A stretch of DNA of 64,000 nt, taken from assembly GCA_903897605.1 (NCBI GenBank), contig CAIUCH010000057.1, positions 80,882 to 144,881 of the forward strand. The letters are read 5' to 3'. The stretch is from an uncultured Alphaproteobacteria bacterium (lineage in GTDB: Bacteria; Pseudomonadota; Alphaproteobacteria; Micropepsales; Micropepsaceae). The position numbers and the translations under genes are program-made. Shown in pieces: positions 16,578-26,430 of this stretch. The notes under the pieces were generated by a model that had not been told where the DNA came from, searched no databases, and was given only the letters and a program-made list of their open reading frames with translations. Position 1 is the stretch's first letter. Each line of letters opens with the position of its first letter.

Positions 16578-18257
16578 ATGAGCACAACAGGGGGGCAGGC
16601 TCTGGTCGAGCAGCTTCGGCGCGAAGGGGTCGAGGTCGTATTTGGGATTCCTGGGCTCCAACTGGATTGGGCGGTCGATGCCTTATGCGGCGCTTCCGAC
16701 AGCATACGATACGTGGTGCCGCGCCATGAACAGACCACGTCCTATATGGCGGACGGATATGCCCGCAGTACCGGCAAAGAGGGCGTATGCATGGTGGTTC
16801 CGGGCCCGGGAATGTTGAATGCATTGTCGGGCTTGGCGACGTCATGGGCATGCAATTCTCGGGTGCTCTTTATTGCCGGCCAAATTCCTTCTGCGGCGAT
16901 TGGAAAAGGGCATGGGATGCTGCATGAGATTGCCGATCAATCGGCAATCTTGCGCTCCCTGACCAAGTGGCACGGCATTGCACTTAAGCCAGCCGATATT
17001 CCGCGCCTGGTTCACGAAGCATTCGTTCAGCTCCGCTCTGGGCGGCCAAGGCCGGTCGCTTTGGAAGTTCCGCAGGATATCTTGCAAGCCACCGCCGAAA
17101 GCATTCCGTATTTCGAGGCTGCACCCTTTGCGCCCGGCTCGGTCGACACCGCGCAGGTGAAACGAGCCGCGACGCTTTTGGCGGAAGCGAAATTTCCCGT
17201 GATCTATGCGGGCGGCGGCGTTGGGGCGAGTGCTGCGGGAAATGCTCTCAAAGAACTCGCGGAAAAAATACAAGCCCCCGTCGTCATGAGTGAAGGGGCC
17301 CGGGGCTCCCTGTCCAGCAGGCACCCCTTGGCTTTATTCACCCTGGGGGGAAGAGCTGTTCTGCCCCACGCGGATGTCGTTTTGATCGCCGGAAGCAGAT
17401 TTCTGGATGGTCATGGCAGCCCGTTTTACACCGCACCCGATGCCAAGCTCATATACTTGAACCTTGATGAGCGGGCATTTGGAGGCCCTCGAAAATCGGG
17501 TCTGTCCATTGACGGCGATGTTCGAATTGGATTGGAGGCCATCAATGCCGCGCTGGGCCATCTAAGCCGCGCTTCGCGTGCCGCCGATGTTGCAAAGGTG
17601 CGCGGCTGGGAACTTGCGCAGACCAATGCAATAATGCCGCAAGCTCAATACGTATCGGTTCTTCGCAAGAATATTGCCGACGACGAAACGCTGGTAAGCG
17701 AGCTGACCCAAGTCGGATATTTCTCCAATATCGCATATGAGACATATGCCCCCGGCACTTATATTACTCCCGGATTCCAGGGCACCTTGGGATATGGCTT
17801 CCCGACAGCTCTGGGTGTCTCGATAGGCGCCCCCAATAGGCGCACGGTGTCCATCACGGGCGATGGCGGATTCGGGTGGGGACTTCAGGATCTCGCCACG
17901 GCTGCAAAATATAGGCTGAATCTGACCATCGTGGTCTTTGCCGATGGCTATTTCGGAAATGTGCGCCGCATCCAGCGGCGGCAATTTGGCCGGGAAATCG
18001 GTGACGATTTGTACAATCCGGATTTCGCGCTCCTGGCGCAGGCTTATGGCATAGGGTTCAAGCGCGTGGACTCTCCGGAGGGGCTATCCCTCGCCCTGGC
18101 TGACGCCAAAGCGGTGGAAGGACCGCAATTCATTGAAGTGCGAGTTGGGGAAATGCCAAGCCCATGGGCATTGATACATCCCTTCGTGCCCGCCCCGGCG
18201 CCGCCGCCGCCCAATCCGCTTGGTGAGCCCGTGATTGAAGAGCTGGCCAACGCCTAA
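16578..18257 (+). CDS. ThDP-dependent 2-oxo-acid enzyme (acetolactate synthase / decarboxylase family)
   Basis: 559 residues with the three-domain ThDP architecture. The N-terminal Pyr domain has the catalytic glutamate in VPRHEQTTSYMADGYAR, a central domain follows, and the C-terminal PP domain has the GDGG...N motif (ITGDGGFGWGLQDL followed by VVFADGYFGN). The ATG at 16578 has GAGG at good spacing, so the longer open frame is not used. The lack of an IlvN-type small subunit nearby argues against valine biosynthesis. Next to an aromatic aminotransferase and aldehyde dehydrogenase, an aryl-pyruvate or benzoylformate-type decarboxylase is a reasonable guess, but other carboligase roles are possible. 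Confidence 0.75.
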   Translation: MSTTGGQALVEQLRREGVEVVFGIPGLQLDWAVDALCGASDSIRYVVPRHEQTTSYMADGYARSTGKEGVCMVVPGPGMLNALSGLATSWACNSRVLFIAGQIPSAAIGKGHGMLHEIADQSAILRSLTKWHGIALKPADIPRLVHEAFVQLRSGRPRPVALEVPQDILQATAESIPYFEAAPFAPGSVDTAQVKRAATLLAEAKFPVIYAGGGVGASAAGNALKELAEKIQAPVVMSEGARGSLSSRHPLALFTLGGRAVLPHADVVLIAGSRFLDGHGSPFYTAPDAKLIYLNLDERAFGGPRKSGLSIDGDVRIGLEAINAALGHLSRASRAADVAKVRGWELAQTNAIMPQAQYVSVLRKNIADDETLVSELTQVGYFSNIAYETYAPGTYITPGFQGTLGYGFPTALGVSIGAPNRRTVSITGDGGFGWGLQDLATAAKYRLNLTIVVFADGYFGNVRRIQRRQFGREIGDDLYNPDFALLAQAYGIGFKRVDSPEGLSLALADAKAVEGPQFIEVRVGEMPSPWALIHPFVPAPAPPPPNPLGEPVIEELANA

Positions 18258-18530
18258 ACGGTCGCCGGAACCCAGCTGGAATGGTCATGCCAAATTCGCC
18301 ATCAGTCCAAAGGCAATGGCAATCGTTGGTCCGGTTAAAGCGGCGGAGGCAATAAAGAGGACCTGGCGCCGAGTTGGCTATCACTTTTTCGAATTGAATC
18401 GTTCTGTTTTACGATAACCTGACACGCGTGCATTCGGTAATATTGGCGTCATGCAGCATGGCTCCGCGGGACCGCATTTTCTGGTGACGGATTTGGGCGC
18501 CGTCTGGCGCGTGTTGAACGTCGGTTCGCC

Positions 18531-19001
18531 ATGATCAGCTTTTTCGTCAATGGACAGAAGGTGAGCGTCGATGTGGCGAATAATGTTCGCCTGCTCTATG
18601 TGTTGCGCAATCATCTGGAAAAAAAAGCGGCGAAGTTCGGTTGTGGCCTTGGGCAATGCGGCGCTTGCACCGTCCTAATTGATGGCAATCCGACGCAATC
18701 CTGCGATGTGTCGGTCGAATTCGCCGCCGGCCGTTCGGTGACCACGCTGGAAGGATTGAGTGAGGGCGAAGTCCTGCATCCTTTGCAGCAGGCATTTCTG
18801 GAAGAGCAGGCGGCCCAGTGCGGCTATTGCACGGCCGGCATACTGATGTCGGCGAAGGGGTTGCTCGATTGCAATCCAAATCCCACACGGGCCGAGATTG
18901 TGGACGCACTGGCGCGAAACCTGTGCCGCTGCGGTGCGCACCTTCGGGTCATTCGGGCGGTGGAACGCGCGGCCAAAATTCTGCGGGGGGAAACGCATTG
19001 A
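18531..19001 (+). CDS. Molybdenum hydroxylase small subunit, [2Fe-2S] (IorA-like)
   Basis: 156 residues with two [2Fe-2S] clusters of the xanthine oxidase family. The plant-type ferredoxin motif is CGLGQCGACTVLIDG (about residues 40-55). The second, helical cluster is QCGYCTAGILM together with NLCRCGAH. Length and order match isoquinoline 1-oxidoreductase alpha, nicotinate dehydrogenase small subunit and similar proteins. It passes electrons from the Mo site of the large subunit encoded immediately downstream. The stop codon overlaps the downstream TTG start (TTGA). Confidence 0.88.
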   Translation: MISFFVNGQKVSVDVANNVRLLYVLRNHLEKKAAKFGCGLGQCGACTVLIDGNPTQSCDVSVEFAAGRSVTTLEGLSEGEVLHPLQQAFLEEQAAQCGYCTAGILMSAKGLLDCNPNPTRAEIVDALARNLCRCGAHLRVIRAVERAAKILRGETH

Positions 19002-21124
19002 GCCGCCCCCTGCCCAAGAGCCTGAACGTCAACCCGTTCCTCGATTCTTGGCTCCGCTTCGATTGCGCGAAACGCCGGGTGCATCTGTTTTCCGGCAAAG
19101 TCGAGATCGGCCAGGGCGCCATGACCGCAATTGCTCAAATTGCGGCCCATGAATTGGCGCTGTCGATGCGGGAGCTGGACATTGTATCGGGATGCACCGA
19201 GCGCGCGCCGAATGAGGGGCTCACTTCGGGGAGCTATTCGGTCGAAGTCGGCGGCACGTCCATGCGCATGGCCTGCGCGCAGGCGCGCACGCTTCTGATC
19301 GCGGCCGCATCGCGGCAGCTTGCGACGGCACCGGAGCATATCACGGTCGCGGATGGCATGTTTCTGGTCCGGGCCAAGCCTTCCAATCTTTCCTATTGGG
19401 ATGTGGCCGGGGAGGTGGATTTTCATCAGCCCGTGACCGGCGAGGCCCCGTTTCGAGCCATCAATGCCGATGGGCTGATCGGCAAGCCGGTTCCCAGGCT
19501 TGATTTGCCGGCCAAGCTGGCGGGCAGCGGCTTCATTCACGATCTCGCGCTGAAGGACATGGTGCACGCGCGCGTTATCCGGCCCTGCTCGCCAAAGGCG
19601 CGGATACTGTCGGTTAACGACGTCGCCGCGCGCGCGCGCCCCGGCGTGATCGCGGTCATACGGGCCGGTTCCTTCCTGGCCGTGGTTGCGAAAACCGAAG
19701 AGGGGGCGCTTTCCGCAGCCAAAGAATTGAGCGTTTTGACGGTCTGGAAGGAGAATGCCAGGCTGCCAGGCGGTTCTCCCGTAACCGAATGGCTGCCCGC
19801 ACTCCCCACGCAGGACGAAATATTTGAGATTCGCGGAGCGGATTTGCCGCCGGTTACCGGCGGACGGAAATTTTCCGCCACATTCTCCCGGCCCGTACTG
19901 GCCCACGCCTCGATCGGTCCATCCTGTGGCCTGGCGCTTCTGGAGAATGGCGGGTTGACGGTCTGGACCCATTCGCAAGGCGTCTATTCCCTGCGTGATC
20001 AAATCGCGCGCGTGCTGGGCATGAGCCAGGCTGCCGTAACCGTTCACCACATGCAGGGCGCCGGCTGCTATGGCCACAATGGCGCCGACGACGCGGCCTT
20101 CGATGCAGCCTTTCTGGCGCACGCATTGCCCGGTCGCCCAATACGCGTTCAGTGGTCCCGCGAAGACGAGCTCAGCGCATCGCCATTCGGATCGGCCATG
20201 GTCATAAAAACCTCCGCGACATTGGATAGAGCCGGAAAAATCGCGGAATGGGAACAGGAGGTCTGGAGCGGCGCGCACAGTCAGCGGCCGGGCTCTGCTG
20301 GGCAGCCCAATCTTCTGGCGACCACCGAATTCGAACCGCCTTGGCCGATGTCCGAGCCCGCCGATCCCCCTTTCGAGACCGGCGGCGGCGGGCTGCGTAA
20401 TGCCATAAGTCTATATGATATTCCCCGTTACCGGCTGAAGCATCATTTCGTGAAAGACATGCCGGTGCGCGTCTCGGCTCTTCGTTCGTTGGGTGCTTTC
20501 GCCAATGTGTTCGCCACGGAATCCTTTATCGACGAATTGGCGGAAGCAGCGGGGGTGGATCCCGTGGCGTTTCGCCTGGATAATCTTTCCGATCCGCGGG
20601 CTCGCGCCGTGGTCGGGGCGGTCGCGGATATGGCGGGTTGGCGCTATCGGGATGAAGCGGTTGGCGAGGGCCGGGCGCGCGGCATTGGGTTTGCGCGCTA
20701 CAAGGGCCGTGCCGCCTATGGTGCCGTTATCGCCGAAGTCGTAATGGAAGAAGGCATATCCGTCTCAAAGATTTGGTGTGCCGTGGATTCCGGCCTCGTG
20801 ATCAATTCCGACGGCCTTACCAACCAGGTGGAAGGCGGCATTATTCAATCGCTGAGCTGGACCCTGAAGGAAGGCGTCAGGTTCGATGGCGCCCGCATCC
20901 TTTCCACCAATTGGGAGGAGTATCCGATCTTGGGTTTTGCCGAGATTCCGGACATAGAAGTGCGGCTGATGAATAATCCGGACGAGCCGCCCTTGGGTTC
21001 GGGCGAGCTTGCCGCTGGGCCTACCGCGGCGGCGGTTGGCAACGCTGTTGCCAGGGCGCTTGGTGTTCGGGTGCGTGACCTGCCCATTACTCGGGACCGC
21101 GTCATGAACGCCGCTTCGCTCTGA
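18998..21124 (+). CDS. Molybdenum hydroxylase large subunit (IorB-like)
   Basis: About 708 residues starting at a TTG (18998-19000) that overlaps the small-subunit stop. A GGGGGG ribosome site lies eight bases upstream. An in-frame extension to 18818 would lie inside the small subunit and is rejected. Molybdopterin-binding features: KVEIGQGAMTAIAQIAAHEL, HHMQGAGCYGHNGADDAAFD, SALRSLGAFANVFATESFID and the late active-site glutamate in PLGSGELAAGPTAAAVGNAV. It lacks the Tat leader and cytochrome c extension seen in some relatives. It would hydroxylate an N-heterocycle or aldehyde with water-derived oxygen. The neighbouring tryptophan/kynurenine genes suggest a pyridine or quinoline carboxylate. 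Confidence 0.83.
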   Translation: MSRPLPKSLNVNPFLDSWLRFDCAKRRVHLFSGKVEIGQGAMTAIAQIAAHELALSMRELDIVSGCTERAPNEGLTSGSYSVEVGGTSMRMACAQARTLLIAAASRQLATAPEHITVADGMFLVRAKPSNLSYWDVAGEVDFHQPVTGEAPFRAINADGLIGKPVPRLDLPAKLAGSGFIHDLALKDMVHARVIRPCSPKARILSVNDVAARARPGVIAVIRAGSFLAVVAKTEEGALSAAKELSVLTVWKENARLPGGSPVTEWLPALPTQDEIFEIRGADLPPVTGGRKFSATFSRPVLAHASIGPSCGLALLENGGLTVWTHSQGVYSLRDQIARVLGMSQAAVTVHHMQGAGCYGHNGADDAAFDAAFLAHALPGRPIRVQWSREDELSASPFGSAMVIKTSATLDRAGKIAEWEQEVWSGAHSQRPGSAGQPNLLATTEFEPPWPMSEPADPPFETGGGGLRNAISLYDIPRYRLKHHFVKDMPVRVSALRSLGAFANVFATESFIDELAEAAGVDPVAFRLDNLSDPRARAVVGAVADMAGWRYRDEAVGEGRARGIGFARYKGRAAYGAVIAEVVMEEGISVSKIWCAVDSGLVINSDGLTNQVEGGIIQSLSWTLKEGVRFDGARILSTNWEEYPILGFAEIPDIEVRLMNNPDEPPLGSGELAAGPTAAAVGNAVARALGVRVRDLPITRDRVMNAASL

Positions 21125-22103
21125 CCGATTTTGCCGGATGCGGCGTCTCATCCGGAAGGGTGGTGTTCAGTTCGCGGCCCACGACCTTCAAACATTCCAT
21201 CAGGGCGCGGGCGGCGGGTGGCAGCTCGCCCGGAGCTCTCAAAATCGCCCCTACGGGTATCTGCAGCGGGTTTAGCTTGACTGATAAAAGCGCCAGCAAT
21301 CCTTGCTCCACATCGTCGCGTGCCACGTGATAGGGGAGAATGGCAATGCAGTCGGACTTGCGCAGCAAGACACGGTTGACCAATACGGACATCGACGTGA
21401 TCACATTGCGGGGCAGGTCCAGCTTTTCCTCGATGAACATTTTCTCGATTTGCCGGCGCAACGAGGATTCCTGGCCAGGCAAAACCCAAGGTTGATCCAC
21501 AAGGTCGGCAAGTCTCAGGGACTTCTTCCCCGCCAAGGGATGATTTTTTCTGACCGCAAGACAGATAGGTTCGGCGTGAAGCTCTTCATACAACAGACCA
21601 GGTCGCCGCCCGGCCTCGGGAAGCCGACCCAGCACCATATCGACGTCGCCCACCACAAGCGCCGGAAGCAATACGTCATAGGTGCCATCCACGATGGTGA
21701 TGGCAATGGCCGACCGGTCTTTTTTCAGCATCGCAACCGCTTCAGGCAGCAAACTGGCCGAGGCCGCCAGGACGGTGCCGACGGTGACATGGCCGCTATA
21801 GCCGATCCGCAAATTTTCCAGCTCTTCTGCCGCGTAACGCAATTGTGCCAGAACCGTTTTGGCGTGCCGCGCGAAAATTTCGCCATAAACAGTGGGAAGC
21901 AATCCACGGGTCGTGCGCTCGAATAGCTGGAGGCCGAGGGTTGCCTCGATATCCTTCACCGCCTTGGTTACGGCGGGTTGTGTGACATTCAGCCGCTTCG
22001 ATGCCTTGAGAATGCTGCGGAAATCATAAACTTCGGCGATAATCTCGAGGTGGCGCAGGCGCAATTTGCGCGCAATCCAGCGCTCCAGGCGCAAGGATGG
22101 CAT
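21102..22103 (-). CDS. LysR-family transcriptional regulator
   Basis: 333 residues. The N-terminal winged HTH is clear (LRHLEIIAEVYDFRSILKAS, then LNVTQPAVTKAVKDIEATLG and LFERTTRG), followed by the periplasmic-binding-like effector domain. The longer-than-usual N-terminus (RLERWIARKLRLRHLEII) resembles the GbpR/PcaQ/CbhR group. Its 3' end overlaps the large Mo-hydroxylase gene by 23 bp tail to tail. It is the third gene of the minus-strand run aldolase - 3-hydroxyanthranilate dioxygenase - LysR, and probably controls this module. An inverted repeat just upstream (22117-22145) may be its binding site. Confidence 0.87.
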   Translation of the reverse strand: MPSLRLERWIARKLRLRHLEIIAEVYDFRSILKASKRLNVTQPAVTKAVKDIEATLGLQLFERTTRGLLPTVYGEIFARHAKTVLAQLRYAAEELENLRIGYSGHVTVGTVLAASASLLPEAVAMLKKDRSAIAITIVDGTYDVLLPALVVGDVDMVLGRLPEAGRRPGLLYEELHAEPICLAVRKNHPLAGKKSLRLADLVDQPWVLPGQESSLRRQIEKMFIEEKLDLPRNVITSMSVLVNRVLLRKSDCIAILPYHVARDDVEQGLLALLSVKLNPLQIPVGAILRAPGELPPAARALMECLKVVGRELNTTLPDETPHPAKSVRAKRRS

Positions 22104-22116
22104 CGGACGACCTCTT

Positions 22117-22145
22117 GGTTATACCCAGCCCCTGTCAATATAACC
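22117..22145. promoter_or_regulatory. Inverted repeat GGTTATA-N15-TATAACC upstream of the LysR gene
   Basis: Perfect 7-bp arms (22117-22123 and 22139-22145) centred about 28 bp upstream of the LysR start codon. Dyads of this size beside a LysR gene are typical autoregulatory recognition sites. The assignment rests on position and symmetry only. Confidence 0.45.
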
Positions 22146-22162
22146 TATGACAACAAGGTGGC

Positions 22163-23691
<1,529 letters not shown>

Positions 23692-23894
23692 GGATAAAGC
23701 TCCGGAGACCGGGAGACCATAGCAAGGCCTGCCCCATAACATCGAATGAATAAAACCCGGCGGACTATAATGACCGGGAATATCGCCATGCAGGTTCGCT
23801 ATAACAGACCGTGATAGGCACGCTCGGGAAATTCAATCGACCCACCAAAGTCGACATGATACGCCGGCAGTTGCGGATTCGGCATCGCGCGGCA
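23692..23894. promoter_or_regulatory. Divergent promoter region, aldolase / aspartate dehydrogenase-like genes
   Basis: About 200 bp between divergently transcribed genes of the kynurenine module. It holds AT-rich stretches (GGACTATAATG, GCTATAACAG) that could be promoter or LysR contacts, including a TATAAC resembling one arm of the repeat at 22139. No full copy of that repeat is present. Confidence 0.35.
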
Positions 23895-24755
23895 ATGACA
23901 GCATTGAAGCTTGGTTTGATTGGAAATGGCGCCATTGCACGTCAGATCGCCGGCTATTGTGCCAACCATAAACAACGGTTCGAGATTGTGGGGGCACTGG
24001 CTCTTTCCGGCGAATTGGAGTCGGTCGGCGACCATCCTCTCATGCGGAATTTGCGCGATCTCACCGATCTTGCGCCGTCCCTTATAATAGAATGCGCCGG
24101 TCATGCCGCGGTGATGCAACATGGCGCGCAAATTTTGGACGGCGGGATAGACCTGATCCTGGTCTCCATCGGCAGTCTTTGCGACGAGAATCTGCTTGCC
24201 GATTTGCGGCGGGCAGAATTGATCGGAAATTCGCGGCTGATTTTTGTCGCGGGTGCCTTGCCAGGTGTGGATACGTTATCGATCGCCGCATTGTCGGGCT
24301 TGCAGGATGTCGTGCTTCGTTCGTCCAAACCGCCGAAAGCCTGGCGGGGAACGGTGGCGGAAGCGAATTACGATTTTGAGAACATGCAGTCGCGGACGGT
24401 CATCTTCGAAGGAACCGCGCGGGAGGCCGCCAGGCTCTTTCCGAAGAACGCAAACATAGCAGCCACGGCGGCGCTGGCCGGGATCGGGTTCGAAAGAACC
24501 CGCGTGATACTGATCGCCGATCCACATCTGTCTCGGAATGTGCATCGATTGGAGGCCCGCGGCGCATTTGGAGAAATGTGGATGGAGGTGAAAGCGAATC
24601 CATCGCCGGACAATCCGAAAACTTCTCTGATTGCGGGGTTGAGCGTTGTGAAAATTTTGGAACAAGAAGCTGCAATTCGGCAGAAAAGACCGGATGGGAT
24701 TGGGAGCGCCGTCGCCGAGGATGCAAGCATTGTGGGTCGTCGAATAGTTCCCTAG
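23895..24755 (+). CDS. Aspartate dehydrogenase-like oxidoreductase
   Basis: About 286 residues from the ATG at 23895, chosen because LKLGLIGNGAIARQIAGYC then begins the Rossmann fold as in L-aspartate dehydrogenases. In-frame ATGs at 23811 and 23856 are less likely, although no start has a strong ribosome site. The C-terminal signature DPHLSRNVHRLEARGAFGEM followed by NPKTSLIAGLSV matches the aspartate dehydrogenase domain. The textbook reaction is L-aspartate + NAD(P)+ to iminoaspartate or oxaloacetate and ammonia. In a catabolic cluster with kynureninase and 3-hydroxyanthranilate dioxygenase it could instead deaminate an amino-dicarboxylate from ring fission, or recycle amino groups. Confidence 0.78.
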   Translation: MTALKLGLIGNGAIARQIAGYCANHKQRFEIVGALALSGELESVGDHPLMRNLRDLTDLAPSLIIECAGHAAVMQHGAQILDGGIDLILVSIGSLCDENLLADLRRAELIGNSRLIFVAGALPGVDTLSIAALSGLQDVVLRSSKPPKAWRGTVAEANYDFENMQSRTVIFEGTAREAARLFPKNANIAATAALAGIGFERTRVILIADPHLSRNVHRLEARGAFGEMWMEVKANPSPDNPKTSLIAGLSVVKILEQEAAIRQKRPDGIGSAVAEDASIVGRRIVP

Positions 24756-24863
24756 GATCAACGCCATACAAACAATCCCGTGATGCGGTCGGCGCCAGTC
24801 CGGGAAATACGCGAGGCGCCGTGAATCAATTGCCGGAACCCTTGTCGGGCAACTTTTCGATCA

Positions 24864-26114
24864 ATGAAAGAAAGAGCGAACACCGTGATTGTCGAAGGGC
24901 AGTGCCGTTCCATGGATATCGCCGATCCGATGGGGCGTTATCGCTCCATGTTCGATCTGCCGGCGGAGACGATTTATCTCGATGGCGGCTCGCTGGGGGC
25001 GATGCCAGCCACTGTGCCGGCACGGATGAAACGCGCCCTGGAAGAGGAATGGGCGCATGGGATTATACGGTCCTGGAACGATGCGGGATGGTATTTCGCG
25101 CCGCAGCGTGCCGGCGATCGGATTGCCAAACTCATTGGTGCCAATGAAGGCGAGGTTATCGTCGCGGACTCGACATCCGTGAATCTTTTCAAGGTATTGG
25201 TGGCGGCGACACGGATGCGGGGAAATCGCCGCACGATACTTGTCGAGAAGGCCAATTTTCCCACGAATGTCTATATCGCGGAAAGCGTCGCCAGAATGAT
25301 GGGCTGCGAGATTCGCGCGGTTGATCCGGCGAATGTCTTAGCGGCCATAAACGAAGATGTGGCGGTGGTTTCGCTTACCCATGTGAATTATCGCACCAGC
25401 CGGCGCCATGATTTGGAGGCCATAACCCGCCGCGCCCACGAGGCAGGTAGCTTGATGATTTGGGATCTCTGTCATTCTGTGGGCGTGATGCCGCTGGATC
25501 TCAACCGGCATGAGGTCGATTTTGCCGTCGGGTGCGGCTACAAATATCTGAATGGCGGCCCTGGCGCGCCCTCCCATGTTTTTGTCGCGGCACGCCATCT
25601 TTCGACTCTCGATCAACCTTTGACCGGCTGGCATGGCCATGCCAAACCGTTCGACTTTTCAGAGAGTTACCAGCCACATCCCGGCATGGAGCGTATGCTG
25701 GTCGGAACCGCGCCGCAGTTGGGAGTTCTTGCGCTTGAGGAAGCATTGAAGGTCTACGAGGATATCGATTTGCATGCTGTCCGTCGGAAGAGCGTTGCGC
25801 TCAGCAGCCTGTTCATCGATCTGGTGGACCAACAGCTGGCCGGACTGGGGTTCACTGTTGGCTCACCCAGAGCGGCAGAAGAGCGTGGCAGCCACATTTC
25901 CCTGGTGCATGATCATGCCCATGCAATTACCCAGGCGATGATTGCGCGCAACATCGTGAATGGGTTTCGCACACCGGACATGCTGCGGTTTGGTCTTTCG
26001 CCGCTCTATACGCGATTTATCGATATTTGGAACACGGTGGCAGCTCTCAAGGAAATCGTTGAGGCTGGTGCCTGGGACAATCCGCAATTCAAGGTGCGCA
26101 AACTTGTGTCGTAA
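24864..26114 (+). CDS. kynU: Kynureninase
   Basis: A 416-residue fold-type I PLP enzyme. It follows the kynureninase pattern closely: LDGGSLGAMP, EEWAHGIIRSWNDAGW, VIVADSTSVNLFKVL, EKANFPTNVYIAE, THVNYRTSRRHDLEAI, the PLP-phosphate and aspartate region WDLCHSVGVMPLDL, and the Schiff-base lysine in GCGYKYLNGGPGAPS. It hydrolyses L-kynurenine or 3-hydroxykynurenine to alanine plus anthranilate or 3-hydroxyanthranilate. The latter is the substrate of the dioxygenase encoded 2 kb away. A shorter start at 24912 is possible. No tryptophan dioxygenase, kynurenine formamidase or kynurenine monooxygenase is seen in the window, so earlier steps must be encoded elsewhere. Confidence 0.9.
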   Translation: MKERANTVIVEGQCRSMDIADPMGRYRSMFDLPAETIYLDGGSLGAMPATVPARMKRALEEEWAHGIIRSWNDAGWYFAPQRAGDRIAKLIGANEGEVIVADSTSVNLFKVLVAATRMRGNRRTILVEKANFPTNVYIAESVARMMGCEIRAVDPANVLAAINEDVAVVSLTHVNYRTSRRHDLEAITRRAHEAGSLMIWDLCHSVGVMPLDLNRHEVDFAVGCGYKYLNGGPGAPSHVFVAARHLSTLDQPLTGWHGHAKPFDFSESYQPHPGMERMLVGTAPQLGVLALEEALKVYEDIDLHAVRRKSVALSSLFIDLVDQQLAGLGFTVGSPRAAEERGSHISLVHDHAHAITQAMIARNIVNGFRTPDMLRFGLSPLYTRFIDIWNTVAALKEIVEAGAWDNPQFKVRKLVS

Positions 26115-26430
26115 ACCCAGATGCGCGACTGACCGGCGTGAAATGTATCTGGGAGTAAGCGCTGGTATGCCGGGTCCGCAAGGCAGGGCGCTTCCGCGAT
26201 ATTCCGATTAATTATAAGGAGGTGGGATTTACTCATTCGGTAGGAGAGGCGTCGCCTGTTACTATTGCACCGTTATCAGGGCTGAGTTCCGAACTGTCGG
26301 GCGCGCAATTGGCCGGTCAAAGGCGACTTATTCAGAGCAACTCTGCCGTTCATCTGCATCGCAAAGCGACAGCCCATTGGTGGGCGATAAACCGGCAATC
26401 TGCAGCCATTTCCGTTGTTGGAGGTACAAT
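26115..26430. other. Intergenic region before the LVIVD gene
   Basis: 316 bp with no convincing gene. It contains an AT-rich stretch ending in AATTATAAGGAGG (about 26210-26222). This looks like a ribosome site, but the only reading frame it could serve starts at the overlapping GTG and runs across the next gene. It probably carries the promoter and leader of the LVIVD gene. Confidence 0.3.

Noticed and set aside
16578..18257. Biosynthetic acetolactate synthase (IlvB) as the identity of the ThDP enzyme.
   Set aside because: There is no regulatory subunit or other ilv gene nearby and the context is catabolic. The family assignment is kept but the biosynthetic role is not.
18286..18378. A minus-strand stretch reading TRRQVLFIASAALTGPTIAI, which looks like a Tat signal peptide.
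   Set aside because: It is preceded by two in-frame stops without a start codon and ends a few residues later. It is probably chance or a tiny relic, not a gene.
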